A stretch of 64,000 bases of DNA from Inia geoffrensis (taxonomy: Eukaryota > Chordata > Mammalia > Artiodactyla > Iniidae), in assembly GCA_036417435.1 (NCBI GenBank), contig CM070899.1, positions 67,969,001 to 68,033,000 on the forward strand, in the 5' to 3' direction. The stretch's first letter is position 1; each line of letters opens with the position of its first letter. This document shows, one piece after another, positions 22,901 to 35,729 of this stretch. Under the pieces are notes generated by a model, which worked only from the letters and a program-made list of their open reading frames with translations, was not told where the DNA came from and did not search any database. A program made the translations under genes and the position numbers.

Positions 22901-23962
22901 CTCCAACCTGGCAACAGATTCATATTCATCTATCATTTCTTCTAAGTATTCATATGATTTCTGTTTTTGAACCACATCTAGAATTCCCATTATAAGGTTA
23001 AATAAAGTGGGAAATCATGCTTTATCCCAATTTTATCTGGTGTTTCATAGATCAGTATGATGTTTTGGTTATTGGTCTGAAATTCCTTAACTCCTAAATT
23101 ATTACTTATCATTATATTATCATGTCTTCATAGTTACTCTCCATAAATAGTACTGAGATCAATCTGTTACATTTCTGTATTCTAGAGACAGAACTTAAAC
23201 CAAAGTGCAGATCATCAAGCACACAAATAAACATTAAAATATATCTTGAATATGATATTCTGATTTAAGGTGTTATTTTAATAACCCTCATAAAATGCAA
23301 GATACGCATATAGTTTACTATTTGGTTCTTCCCCTTATTCATATTGTTACTATTATTCTTATTTCTACAATTGAACATTCTTAGTATATTTGCAGCATAT
23401 TTGACATTGCACCAATTAGCTCATCTCTACTTCATTTTCTCTGGGTTAAATATTATGTTCAAATTTTAAAAGAGTCTGAACATATTAAATATTGAAATGT
23501 GTAATATTCCTATTATCATTGCTGGGTTCTTAAATATGGCAAATTTATGACAGCATAGATAGAAAAATGAGATGAAAGAAGGCAGAGAAACTCTGTCAAA
23601 TATCATGTAGTTTCAGCAGTAACTATTTCAGTAGTGATCATTTTCATAGAGCAATTGATTTTCAGCAATTGATTTTCAGCTAAAATCAGCAATTGATTTT
23701 CAGCTAAAGTTAATTCCTTCACTGTTCCAGACAGCAAATGTTTATTAACTAGGTTCTCAGGTTTAATTCTCAGAAGGGTTTTGCTTAGCAATATCTCAAG
23801 CTACATTGAGGGTAAATTTGAAGAATGGCAATGTTTCCCATATTCCTTGTGATACTTCTTTCCTGACTCCGCTTAACTTTCTATATCTACCTTTATATCA
23901 TTTCTCCAACTCTTGTCTTTTAGTTTTTCCTTTCAACAACTTATTTTCCCCCACTTTGCTTC
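22901..23962. other. Intergenic sequence with a short tandem repeat
   Basis: Unassigned AT-rich DNA. At 23650-23707 a 16-bp unit (GCAATTGATTTTCAGC) recurs about three times, one copy separated by TAAAATCA. Confidence 0.6.
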
Positions 23963-24166
23963 TTTTTTTTTTGGCGGTACGTGGGCCTCTCACTGCTGTG
24001 GCCTCTCCCGTTGCGGAGCACAGGCTCCAGACACGCAGGCTCAGCGGCCATAGCTCACGGGCCCAGCCGCTCCGCGGCATGTGGGATGTTCCCAGACCGG
24101 GGCACGAACCCGTGTGCCCTGCATCGGCAGGCAGACTCTCAACCACTGCGCCACCAGGGAATCCCC
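23963..24166 (-). mobile_element. CHR-type SINE, short form
   Basis: Complement ends ACCAGGGAATCC. Flanked by CCCCACTTTGCTTC and CCCCACTTCTCTTC. Confidence 0.93.
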
Positions 24167-25085
24167 ACTTCTCTTCTTTGTAAGTGCCTCCAGACTTGGT
24201 GAAACCATAAAGATTTCTGCTTCAAAGATTATTGTAGAACCAGTGCTATGCAGGACAATGGTTACATGCAAAACAGTTTTGAGTATCAAGGTCACAGACA
24301 GGAGCAGTACTCAATATTGAGAAGAAAACAGAGTGTGCTTTGCACAAACTATAACTGAGCCCTTTTCTTTGCTTCAGGCAAAATGCCTTCACTTGCTTCC
24401 CTCCTATACCTCATTCTTGCTCTTGGCCATGGTCAATGAAAATCTACTGCTAATTTGCTATAAATAATTAAGGTGATTCCTAGACTTCTTTCTCTCATAT
24501 TAAAATTTCTAATAGTAGTGGAGTAAAGAACTGGGTTTTTCCACTCTCATCCAGCAAAATACATCACAATGGGTTCCTACAGAAAGGACTGCTATGTGGT
24601 CACCCAACCCCACATCTCAGTGCTAAACAAACAGAAACACACTAGAGAATACGGGAATATTTACTAAAGCACTTTTCTTTGGTTGCAGCTCCTGATCTAG
24701 GGTAGTACTTCTCAATTTTGGGGTACTGAAAAGTCAACTGGGGTGCTTAATAAACTATAGATTTCTGGACTCTAAATCTAGAGATTATGACTTGGTAGGT
24801 CTCAAGTGGAATCCAGGAATCTCTGAATTTACTAAATATCTTAACTGACTGATGCAGGTGATCAGAAACACTAGTCTGGGATTTTTCCTATTGACCTAAA
24901 AGCTAACCATCCTTATTGGTTCTATTATTGGCCAATTATTTTCAAATTCTTTAGTTTCTCCATTTTCAAAACTGAGATCAATCTGACCAACCTGATTGCT
25001 TGGGGTTAGGTAAAGCTGAACAGAAATATGGTGGCATTTATTCCAGAAGACAGACACCATTATGTTGAACAAAAAGAACTGACTG
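24167..25085. other. Intergenic sequence with a MER5A-like fossil
   Basis: 24703-24885 reads like MER5A on the plus strand (ACTTCTCAATTTTGGGGTAC; CTGATGCAGGTGATCAGAAAC). The remainder is unassigned. Confidence 0.45.
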
Positions 25086-25277
25086 GGGCTTCCCTGGTGG
25101 TGCAGCGGTTGAGAGTCCGCCTGCCGATGCAGGGGACACAGGTTTGTGCCCCGGTCCAGGAAGATCCCACGTGCCGCGGAGCGGCTGGGCCCGTGAGCCA
25201 TGGCCGCTGAGCCTGCGCGTCTGGAGCCTGTGCTCCGCAAGGGGAGAGGCCACAACAGTGAGAGGCCCGCGAACAGC

Positions 25278-25295
<18 letters not shown>
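25086..25295 (+). mobile_element. CHR-type SINE, short form
   Basis: Very close to the short consensus. Perfect 15-bp target repeat AAAAAGAACTGACTG at 25071-25085 and 25296-25310. Confidence 0.95.
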
Positions 25296-25308
<13 letters not shown>

Positions 25309-25310
25309 TG

Positions 25311-25974
25311 CTTTAAATGAATGAGTGATTAAAATAACAACATACAAATGATAAATTAAAACCAGAATAACTGGGAATGGAGAAAGGACTGGGAGGAGGG
25401 AGGGTAACCTTTATGTAGGTAAACCAGAATCATCTCTCTCTACCATAAAGGTTCTCAGTCCTAATCCATAATATCTTCATACTGCAGGGAGCTGTTACAG
25501 GGTGCACCTCCTTAGGAGGCAAATTTTTCTTTGATCTGTGGGCCTGCCTTGCCTACTGGGGTGTGTCAAGTCTGACAATTTCTGAAGGAGAAATGTAAGC
25601 CAATGCTCTACCAACATCAGAAACTAGCCCTGATAAACATGTAACCCCATTTACATTAATTATTAAATTATCTTAGAAATAATCTAAGGAAAAATCTAAA
25701 ATATAAAAAAATAGATGTCATAAACAAAACATTTGGGCTAGTGGTTATTTTTGTAGGAGAGAAAGAGAACAGGTTGCAACCAAAGAGAAGCACACAGGTG
25801 GGCTTCTAAGTTACAGGCAATATTTTATTTCTTAAGTTGGAAGTGGATACTCAGCGGTTCATTTTATTATTAACCTTTAAGCTGTTCATATATGCTTTAT
25901 ATAAATTTTGTATTTGATATAAATCACCTTAAATTAAAAAATACTAAAAAAGCTGTATTTTAAATTATAGTCAT
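25311..25974. other. Intergenic sequence, nothing recognised
   Basis: No repeat or gene identified by eye. Confidence 0.5.
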
Positions 25975-26332
25975 TTCAGTGATATTTATAATATCAGTAA
26001 CAACAGCATAAAATGGAAGCAGCCTATTGGAATGGTTAAAGTGAACATTGGTTCATCCATACGCTGAATGGAATATTATTCAGTTATTTTAAACATGGTT
26101 ATGTAGCACTATGGGGAAAAAAAAAGCTTACAATAAGTTACCAAAAATTATGTGATGGATGATTACAACTCTGTAAAACAGTTCAAAGAATAAAAATGTA
26201 TGCTACAATGATATCATGATTATTTTTAGTAAAAGGGATTATGAGCGTTTTCCCCCTTGCTTTTTCTAATTATCTTTAGTGTGATCATGTTGTTTTTAAT
26301 AATTAAACTTTCTATTACAAAAAAAAAAAAAG
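25975..26332 (+). mobile_element. Old L1 3' end with poly-A
   Basis: TGGTTCATCCATACGCTGAATGG and GGAATATTATTCAG precede a 3' UTR-like stretch and a 13-base A run at 26320. Confidence 0.55.
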
Positions 26333-28924
26333 ATTTCCCCAAAAAGCATTTTTTGGTTCCACTATAAATTAACACGACCAGAAATTACACTGGCTTCTAA
26401 GATTTTACACAGGGGAAAGTTTTCATGAAAAACAATAAAAAGTCAGAAAACGACATCTTTCCCTCAGATGCTTCTCAGCAGCCTCTCAGCCTCTGCACCT
26501 CAGAAAACAAATGCACTGTGCTAAGATGCAATTGTTTGCCAAGAGTTGAGCTGCCCCTCCTTTTTCCTATCATTGGCCAGCCTGCCTTTCCATCTCCAAG
26601 AACCTCCACTATCTTGGTCACACACACCTCACAGCAAAATGCTGACTAATGCTAAGACTAGGGTGGCTTATTAGGCAACCTTTCACACAGTGCCCATTGC
26701 TACTCATTGCACAATATATTTGACTGGGATTGATAAATGCCATGGTTTACATTTGACTCCAGTCACCCTGTCAGTGCCAGCAGCTTAAGTGTGTAAATAT
26801 CACCCACTGCCTTTAGAAAGATGCTGACATTATGTTCCAGGCTCCCTCATGTTATGTAACATGAGAGAGGGGAGCAGGGGTGAACCTATGAGGACGAATA
26901 AGAAGCAGATGAGGATATTAACCACCTTCTGCCTTATTTCTGAAAGAAATGAAAAGCTGGACACTTATGAGTTGTAGCTACAAATAAACTTATTTTTAAG
27001 ATTTAGAATTTAAGAACCTGAACAGGTACACAAATCAATACTTTCCATATGTTTCTATTAATCCATCGATAAGAAGTAAATCTCTGAAGCAGGAACATTA
27101 TATCAGTGACTAAAATAAGTCAAATGGGGTAAAGCAATTGCTGTATTGTTTAAAATTCTGTCATAATTTTATCAATGTTACAATACACAATGTATTTGAC
27201 TGAAGAAACCAGTATGAAGAGACGTTTCTGTGCTTTTTTTCTTGAGGCTGCAAGCTTCTCTTAAAAAAACCCTGCAGCCATTCTCAGGTTAGGGGGAAAG
27301 AGAGGGGGAAAAAACCTCCAAATGAGAGGAGAATAACGGTTTCAATTGTGATTTGTTCTAAGAATAAATATTATCGTACCCAGATCGTTAAGTCTGTGGG
27401 AATATGCAGCACACACAGTTCGGTCCATTTACTGAAGCTAGATTAGTTATTTTTTGAGTCTTCTATCTCTCATACGTACACAGTGTGACAGTAACGCTAA
27501 TACAAAGACCACGTGCAAATTTCATTTGCTAAGAAGATTCCAGACCACTAATGAAAGGACATGGGGTTCTTTAGCTACAAAAACACAGATATCCACCTAC
27601 ACCTTCTTTTGAGTGTGAAAGAATAGCAAAATATATTTCTTTTTTATTTGGTTACAAAGAGTATGCTTTTAAATAGTGTAATAGAGTAAGGCAAAGGCTA
27701 GCTTCCCTTTGATAAGGTAGAATCATATGGAAAGTTATGCAATGGTTAGCAATATTACACTCCAGTCAACCTAGTCACATTTCCTCAAAACTGAGAAGGA
27801 AAAAGGAGGCTCCTTAGAATAAGTATCTTTGTATAACAAGTCTGAATAATACTAGGAAACACTAACCAGATCATCTACTTTGACTTGTTCTTTCATTCAT
27901 ATTCAGAAATTACCATGGTCAGAACCTCATCAACCGACAGAGCCTGAGTGTAGAAGGTGTTTCCAACTTGGAGTTGTTTCCAACAGGAGCAAAAGGCCAA
28001 AACACCTTCTGCTTGATGAATCACCAACAACTACCTTATTGTTCTAGGTGTAACTGGTATCCCTGCTAAAAATTCAATCCCAAATTAAATGTCTATGAGG
28101 AAGAATTTCACCTGTGGCCCCTAAGGAATTATTTTCAACCTCATTTTTACTATTTTTTGAGTGGGGGCAAAGAAAATGGCCAGAATAGATTTTATGGGTT
28201 ATACTCTAAATGATGATGATTCTGGTCCTGGCTTACTTCCAAGGTGAATATGATTATTTTCTTCCCTAGAAACAAATAAAACAAAAAACTGATAGGAAGA
28301 GTAGACCTCAGGAAACAGGAGACTAAGAAAACATATTAAATATACTCTTAAGATTCAGATATACTTTTTTTTCCCCCCAAACTCACTTCAAATAGCTGGC
28401 TGACTCAAGTTTTCCTGATCCCTATGCTGGGCTATGACTGGATTTTTTAAATGAATTTAGCTAAGGAATAGGTATTTACAATATTGGGGAGTATTCATAA
28501 GATTATTATTTTATTTATATTTTCTTCATAGAAATATAAGCAATTTGCAAGTTGAAGGATTTTTGTTTTTACAAAGCATATTGCAAATAGCAACAGATCA
28601 CCTGAAGCAGTTTTCATAATTTTTTATTTATTCTCAGTCATTTTCTCTCTCTTGTTGGAATACTAGCCTATAATGTTATAAAGGTTTTGACCTTCTTTCT
28701 GTACATTAGCTGCTAGACTAGAATTACAAGAGAACTTCTCTCAACTGTGGTAGGACCTATACTCGGTAGAGTGGTACATTTAAAGTCAGCAGTCAAATAC
28801 GGCCAAATGCTACTCTTTCTACTTCTGAGTTAAGGAGATCGAAGCCCCGATAGTGACTAAATGGCTTAATCTGGATTAGAAAATCAGTCAATGGACTGAA
28901 AGCCATTAGTAGATGACAAGACTC
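26333..28924. other. 2.6-kb intergenic stretch almost free of recognisable repeats
   Basis: No CHR SINE, L1, LTR or MIR was seen by eye, unlike the rest of the intergenic region. No credible coding frame (longest is 74 codons at 26425-26649, unsupported). Could be single-copy DNA with conserved elements, but conservation cannot be judged here. Confidence 0.5.
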
Positions 28925-29860
28925 TTGATTCAAAAGAAACTGAAAAGGCAACACACAGGATTGGAGACTATATTTGCAAATTATATCTCTGACAAGGGAC
29001 TTATATCCAGAATATTTAAAGAACTCATAACTCAACAATGAAAAAATGAATAACCCAATCTTAAAATGCATTAAGAATTTGAACAAATTTTTTTCCAAAG
29101 AAGGCATATGAAGAGCCAATAAGCACATAAAAAATGCTCAACATCATTAGTCATTAGGAAAATGCACATAAAAATCACAATGAGATACTACTTCACACTC
29201 ATTAGGATGGCTATTATTAAAAAAGACACTTTTGGCTGGAACTGCCATCTTCCAGTCATTCACCAAAATGACGAACGCAAATGGAAAGAAGAGAAGCACC
29301 TTCTATATGTTCTCTAGGCCTTTTCGAAAACATGTTGTTCCTTTGGCAACATACATGCAAACCTACAAAGAAGGTGATATTGTAAACCTCAAGGGAATGG
29401 GCACTATTCAAAGATGAATGCCCCACAAATGTTACCAAGGCAAAACTGGAAGAGTCTACTATATTACCCAGCATGCTCTTGGCATTGTTGTAAACAAACG
29501 AGTTAAGGGCAAGAACCTTGCCAAGAGAATTAACATATGTACTGAATGTATTAAACATTCTTAAGAGCCAAGATAGCTTCCTGAAACATGTGAAGGAAAA
29601 TAATCAGAAAAAGAAGGAAGCTAAAGACAGTGGTACTTGGATTGAACTAAAGCACCAGCCTGTTTCACCCAGAGAAGCAAACTTTGTAAAAACCAATGGA
29701 AAGGAGCCTGAACTGCTGAAACCCATTCTCTATGAATTCACGGCATGAAAGGTATAAAAAAAAAAAAAAAAAAAAAGGCCTTGGGACTGTCATAAAAACC
29801 ACTGAACTGTACACTTTAAAGGCATTAATTGTATATGAATTATATTTCCATAAAGCTACT
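28925..29860 (+). mobile_element. Old L1 ORF2 end and 3' UTR, split by the RPL21 retrocopy
   Basis: 28925-29226 matches the L1 ORF2 3' part (AATGAGATACTACTTCACAC). After the RPL21 tail, ACTGAACTGTACACTTTAAAG and AATTATATTTCCATAAAGCT are the usual L1M 3' end. Confidence 0.75.
29229..29776 (+). pseudogene. RPL21: RPL21 processed pseudogene, near full length
   Basis: An intronless copy of ribosomal protein L21 mRNA (60S subunit), from the short 5' UTR through the ATG at 29268, the original stop at 29746-29748 and a 21-base poly-A tail. Recognisable stretches include [34 protein letters not shown] and TNGKEPELL. It is disabled by a one-codon deletion after RKH, a TGA at 29415-29417 replacing a coding triplet, and a one-base insertion near 29561 that causes a second stop. 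It sits inside an older plus-strand L1 whose sequence resumes after the tail. Confidence 0.93.
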
Positions 29861-29970
29861 ATGTATATATAGTATATATATACATATATTTAATGTATAC
29901 ACATGTGTATATACAAGGTTTATATATTTAAATATATACATGTGTATATATGATATATATGATGCACACA
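29861..29970. repeat. (TATA/TACA)n-rich low-complexity stretch
   Basis: About 110 bases of TATATA, TACACATGTG and TATACATG motifs. Confidence 0.85.
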
Positions 29971-30992
29971 TCAGAAAATAGAATATAAAACTAAAAAAAG
30001 TGAATAATAAAAAAATCTTGAAATCATCTAATGATGATTTTCAAAGAAAAACTAGTACAGATATCATTTCCATGAAAGCTTGGTGGTTAATTTCCTTGGT
30101 CAAGAAGCTGCCTGCCTTAATCTCTAGATTACCTCAGCATATGCACAGTCTCACATTAATAATACATATATACAGTCTGCAGGTATTATCAAGCCATTGG
30201 CATTTACCTAGTAAATCAAACATATTTCCTGGGCTCCAAGTTTATATTAAATTCTGATTTACCTTCCAAGGTGTTTTAGACAAGGATTCAGATAAGCTTT
30301 GGCAAATGACCTCGAGGGAAGTAATTTTGGTTTTGAATGACCTAGATGGATTTTTCTGCTAAGGAGCTTTACTTGAATAACTGCTCACCTTTTAACTCAT
30401 CTGCTGTGGCAGACACACTAAATCTCTGAAAGTATAAGTTTAATCCTTAAGGCTGAAGGAAAGCAGCTAGTTTTCCTAGCTCAGATAATCAAAGTCTGGC
30501 CCTCAGGCTTCTTTAGTTAGCTGATAAAAAGGATAAAAAGGACTCCTTGAATAACACATGAGCTGCTGATGGTGTTGGGTAGATGAGTTTTGGACTCTGG
30601 TGATGTAAGAAGTCCAAGAAAAGGGCTTAAGACTTGTTTACTGTGATTAATTTCATATTATTTAATATGATCACAATATATAATATGTATGATTTTGTGT
30701 ATGTATATATTTCTATATAGGAAAAAAGGTCATGGAAATGTTATCAAAATGTTAATAATAATGACCTCAAGGTGGTAGGTGATTATTATTGTCTTTTCTT
30801 TTTATTCTATTGGACTTCCCAAGTTTTACACTGTATATATGTATTACATTAAAAAAAGTTTTTAATTGCAAAAGTGATTGTAAAAGAAATTCAAACACTA
30901 ACAAGAAATATAAAATAAAAATCAAAGTGCTCTCCCTTATTTCCTTTTTTCTGATTCACTTTTCAGAGGAAACCATTTAATAGTTTGATGTA
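29971..30992. other. Intergenic sequence, partly old LINE
   Basis: The block around 30710-30860 resembles an L1M 3' tail. The remainder is unassigned. No gene seen. Confidence 0.45.
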
Positions 30993-31124
30993 TCATTCAT
31001 TCATTCATTCATTTAGGTCACACTGTGCAGCATGCCAGATCTTAGTTCCCCAACCAGGAATCAAAACCTTGGCCCCCTGCAGCAGAAGCTCAGATACTTA
31101 ACCAGTGGACCACCAGAGAAGTCC
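30993..31124 (-). mobile_element. Short tRNA-derived SINE (Bov-tA-like), diverged
   Basis: (ATTC)n at the tail side, then the complement body ending GAGAAGTCCC. Confidence 0.85.
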
Positions 31125-31477
31125 CTCTTCCATTATGTTTATTCATATTATATATAGAATTTAAAAATGGGATCTTAATGTTTATGATTCTGCAACTATT
31201 TTAATTTTAAATATTTTTCATTTTTCTAAGTCAATCTCCTTTTAAACATCTGCACAGCTTAAATTAATCTGTGCAGATTTGTTCACTTTGCTATTGATGG
31301 GACATGTAGGCAGTTTCCAATATTCAGTAAGTATAAAAATTCTGCAGTAAATATCCGGGTGTATTTATTTTTCTGCACTCGTGCTATAATTTCTATATGC
31401 TTAATGCCTCAAGGTGTATTTCTTTTTATCATGGTGTGTGTGTGTTGGGGGGGTTCATTTAGCCCAGTGAGAGAGAA

Positions 31478-31712
31478 AGAGCTTCTGCAGCCAGGCTTTT
31501 TAGATTCAAAATCCACCTTTGTTGTTTACCAGCTGTGTGATCTTATAGATTACTTAACTTTTATAGGCCTTCATTTCCCCATCTGTAAAATGGAGAAAAT
31601 AACATTATCTCCCTTGTAGGGTTGTGAGGAGGATTAAATGAGTTAATAATTACAAAGCACTTAAAAGGGTGCCTACACATAGTAAGCTCTGTATAAGTGT
31701 TTGTAAGTTAAT
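31478..31712 (+). mobile_element. MIR, nearly full core
   Basis: TTACCAGCTGTGTGATCTTA, CATTTCCCCATCTGTAAAAT, GTTGTGAGGAGGATTAAATG and ACATAGTAAGCTCTGTATAA match the MIR consensus in order. Confidence 0.88.
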
Positions 31713-31954
31713 TTAAAAAATATCTGTTCCTTTCATTATCCCCTATAATGTTACCTCTTTAATTTATTATATAACAAAAACATAAGAATAAACTTACTTG
31801 AACTATATTGAGTTTTAAAAAGCTTAAGTAAATAACTATAGCGCTCTCTCCATAGATAAAAGGTTAAATGATGCTGTAACTTAAAATTAAGAAACATTTC
31901 CATAAGATTATCTCAAAATGTCAGTATTGCTTCCTTTATCCTCTTAGACCTCCC

Positions 31955-32330
31955 ATATATTTTTAAAAAATCATTTTTATTATGAGATTTTCAAATACAC
32001 ACAAAACTACAGACACTAGCATAATGAACCCCCATGTACTTATTACCCAGATTCAATAGTTATCCCCAGTGCATGGCTAATTATGTTTCATCTGTACTCT
32101 ACTCACTAACCCCTCAAACTATTTTGTAGCAAATCCTAGTCATCATATCATTTTATCTGTAAATATTTTAGTATGCTTCTCTAAGCAATAAGGACCCTTT
32201 TTTTATTTTTGGTAATATAACCATTATATCATTATCATACATTAAAAACAATTAACAATAATCCCTTAATAGCAAATATATAGGAGAAACTTCAAATTTA
32301 TACAATTATTATATGTTTTTCCCCAATACA
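31955..32330 (-). mobile_element. L1M 3' UTR-type remnant
   Basis: TAATGAACCCCCATGTACTT, TTTGTAGCAAATCCTAGTC and CATCATATCATTTTATC are typical of antisense L1M/L1ME 3' regions. Confidence 0.55.
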
Positions 32331-32366
32331 CTTTTTAAAATATGTAATAAGAAAATATAATTCTTT

Positions 32367-32604
32367 ATTTATTGATTGATTTTATTTATTTATTTGTTTC
32401 CTTTTTTGGGGGGGTACGTGGGGCTCTCACTGTTGTGGCCTCTCCCGTCGCGGAGCACAGGCTCCGGACGCGCAGGCTCAGCGGCCATGGCTCACGGGTC
32501 CAGCCGCTCCACGGCACGTGGGATCCTCCCGGACCGGGGCACAAACCCGCGTCCCCTGCATCCGCAGGCGGACTCCCAACCACTGCGCCACCAGGGAAGC
32601 CCCC
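32367..32604 (-). mobile_element. CHR-type SINE, short form, nested in another SINE's target repeat
   Basis: TATAATTCTTT at 32356-32366 recurs at 32605-32615. This falls inside the left target repeat of the next SINE. Confidence 0.92.
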
Positions 32605-32616
32605 TATAATTCTTTT

Positions 32617-32970
32617 TTAAAAAATTAATTTATTAATTTATTTTTTTTGGCTGTTTTGTGTATTCGTTGCTGTGTGTGGCCTTTCTGTAGTTGTGGTGAG
32701 CGGGGGCTACTCTTCGTTGCAGTGCACGGGCTTCTTATTGCAGTGGCTTCTCTTGTTGCAGAGCACAAGCTCTAGGCGCGTGGGCTTCAGTAGTCGTGGC
32801 GCACAGGCTCAGCAGTTGTGGCATGTGGGCTCTAGAGTGCAGGCTCAGTAGTTGTGGCTCAAGGGCTTAGTCATTCTGAGGCATATGGGATCTTCCTGGA
32901 CCAGGGATTGAACCCATGTTCCATGCATTGGCAGGAGGATTCTTAACCACTGCGCCACCAGGGAAGTCCC
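32617..32970 (-). mobile_element. CHR-type SINE, long form
   Basis: Right flank AGAAAATAGACTTCTTTA matches AGAAAATATAATTCTTTA at 32350, left of the nested short SINE. Confidence 0.9.
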
Positions 32971-34324
32971 AGAAAATAGACTTCTTTACAGAACTTAGGT
33001 TCTTGAAAGTCTTCTATTGAATGAATTTTCATAAATCAGATCCTACTTTTCCTTTAACTAAGTTATAAAGTACTTATTATGCACCTGAGCATGCTAATGA
33101 AGAGTAACAACCTTTTTTTTTAGCCTTGGAGAAAGAACAACTAACTAGGAACATAAAACACAGAACTTTTACAACTATTATTTGTTTTCTGTCTTCACTA
33201 CCAAGGGACATATGATGGATAGTGGATCTTGTAAAAAATTGTCAAAATTCTAGAATATATTTATAAATACATCATTTTTGAAATCTTTAGAAAAGAATGA
33301 TTCCTAGAAGACAGCAATACTAAGAATTAGTCATCTCAAGCTAAACTTACTATCTTATTTTTTTAACTTTCAATTTTGAAATAAGTTCAAACACAAAAAA
33401 ATTGCAAAAAAAAATAAAAAGACTTCCTATATATATCCTTTACCCAACTTCCCCAAATGTTATTATTGGGATGTCATAGTTTAAATAAGTGGATATCAAG
33501 AAGGCAATTGACAATATTTCCTTTAAAATCTTGGATACAAATTTGTTCATTCTGTACTACAAGGCTCAATTTTGGTTTTCATTTTCTTAGTATTGTCACT
33601 TTTTTTAAAAAAAGCATGTTAAAATTCTTATTGCTAAGAAGGATGTAAGTGGGTCAGGTGATAAATACTGTTAGGTAAAGTCATAGTTACTTGAACAACT
33701 ACATCAAGAGAATGTTACTCAATGCATAAAAAACTGCTTGGTGAAAGGTTTGTGACACACCAGTGCCTTTGTTTTGGCCAAGTTCTGTTGCACCTTTATC
33801 TAATCAACTACTAACAAAGGATTTGGAAGGATGGCTGATACATTTCACTACCCAATTGGGATTTAAAGAGATTGCCACAGGATGCAGCACTGATGCAGAA
33901 TCAACAAGACGAAATTTAATAAGTCTAAACGTTAAGGACAAAAATATCAACCGCTAAATTAAAAGACTGAAGAAAAGCTGGCTTGGCAGTTCAGGTAGTA
34001 GGAAGTAAGGGCTTTAGTTTACTGCAGACTCTGTATGAGCCAAAAGAGTGATGTGACTACCACCCTCCCAACCCAATGCAACAGAAGACTACTCCTCTGT
34101 CCTGGTCTGACCACCTTTAAAGCACAGTTTTAGACTTAGGAATAAGTTAAAGAATTTCAGGAGAAACTGGACCATGACCAAGGAGGGTAAAGCTGTTGAA
34201 GGAACTAGACTTACTTTGCCTGGAGAAAAAAGGACGTGGAATCATGACTGCTGTCTTTAACTGTGGTGACCTGTCCCATGGAAGAGGGAGCAGACCTAGC
34301 ATGCCATATTAGAGAGCACAACTA
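32971..34324. other. Intergenic sequence with an L1M piece
   Basis: 33355-33460 resembles the antisense end of an L1M (CTTTACCCAACTTCCCCAAA). The remainder is unassigned. Confidence 0.45.
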
Positions 34325-34500
34325 ATAATGTAATTAATATTAATAGCTGGCACTTTTGAATGTTTAACATGTGGTAGGCATTTACATGCATTATCTTGTT
34401 TATATATTTATTCTATGAGGGGTTAGTTTCTATTACTATCTTAGGCTTATAGATTAGGAAAACAAAACTCAGAGAGGCCAAGGCAACATAGATAGTACAT
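34325..34500 (-). mobile_element. MIR fragment
   Basis: Complement order: AATAGCTGGCACTTTTGAATG, ATTTACATGCATTATCTTG, then AACTCAGAGAGGCCAAGG. Confidence 0.65.
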
Positions 34501-34656
34501 CAAAGTAGCTAATGTGCATAATGAATTAATACTTGTAATATATTTAGAAGAGTGTTAGGACATGATAAGTGCCTAAGAAAATTTAGCAGCAATAATAATA
34601 ATGATAGTATCATTATAATTATATTTAAATATTATTATTATTGTATTGACCTAGGT

Positions 34657-35000
34657 CAGTGGTTCTCAGCCTTGGCTACACATTAGAATGACTTTAAAAA
34701 ATACTGATGTCCGGGGACTTCCTTGGTGGTCCAGTGGGTAACACTCCGCGCTCCCAATGCAGGGGGCCTGGGTTTGATTCCTGGTCAGGGAACTAGATCC
34801 CTCATACATGCCGTAACTAAGATGTCTGCATGCCGCAACAAAGATCCCACAAGGCACAACTAAGACCCAGTGCAGCCAAAATAAATAAATAAATAAATAT
34901 TTTTAAAAAAATACTGATGTCTGGATCCTACTTTCAGAGACCCTAACTGAAGGGGTCTGAGATATGACCTGATCGTCTGACATTTTAAAAGTTCCCCAGG
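34657..35000 (+). mobile_element. MER5A-like hAT element split by a SINE
   Basis: Left part GTCAGTGGTTCTCAGCCTTG (34657-34711), right part ACTGAAGGGGTCTGAGATAT and AAGTTCCCCAGGTG (34922-35000). Confidence 0.65.
34712..34904 (+). mobile_element. tRNA-derived SINE, ~190-bp form
   Basis: CAGGGGGCCTGGGTTTGATTC, then an ACTAAGA-rich 3' body and (AATA)n tail. 17-bp target repeat TAAAAAATACTGATGTC at 34695-34711 and 34905-34921. Confidence 0.93.
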
Positions 35001-35339
35001 TGAAGAAAACATTCACAAAGACACATCTGATAAAGACTACTATCAGAATATACAAAGAACACTTACAATTCAACAAGAAAATGAACAATATGCTTAAAAA
35101 ATGGGCAACAGATCTGAACAGTCACCTCAACAAAGAAGATATACAGGTAGCAAATAAGTATATGAAAAGATGCTCCACATCACATGCCATTAGGGAATTG
35201 AAAATTAAAACAATGATATGATACCACTACACACCTATTAGAATGGGCAAAATCCAAAACACTGACAATAGCAAATGCTGACGAGAATGTTGGGCAACAG
35301 GAACTCTCATTCACTGCTTATGGAAATCAAAATGAGGGG

Positions 35340-35446
35340 GGGGGAATTCCCTGGAGGTCCAGTGGTTAGGACTTGGCGCTCTTGATCCCTGGTCAGGGAA
35401 CTAAGATCCCACAAGCTATGCAGCTCAGCCAAAAAAAAAAAAAAAA
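35340..35446 (+). mobile_element. Short tRNA-derived SINE (Bov-tA-like), internally deleted
   Basis: Lacks the segment between ACTTGGCGCT and TTGATCCCTGG (about 20-25 bases). Poly-A tail. Confidence 0.88.
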
Positions 35447-35512
35447 ATGCAAAATGGTATAGCTACTTTGGAAGACAGTTTGGCAGTTTCTTACAAAAGT
35501 AAACATATTCTT

Positions 35513-35729
35513 GGGCTTCCCTGGTGGCGCAGTGGTTGAGTCCGCCTGCTGATGCAGGGGACATGGGTTCATGCCCCGGTCTGGGAAGATCCCACATGCC
35601 GCGGAGCAGCTAGTCCCGTGAGTCATGGCCGCTGAGCCTGTGCTTCCAGAGCCTGTGCTCCGCAACGGGAGAGGCCACAACAGTGAGGGGCCCGTGTACC
35701 GAAAAATAAATAAATACATAAATAAAATA
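35513..35729 (+). mobile_element. CHR-type SINE, short form
   Basis: Perfect 18-bp target repeat AAAAGTAAACATATTCTT at 35495-35512 and 35730-35747. Confidence 0.95.
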
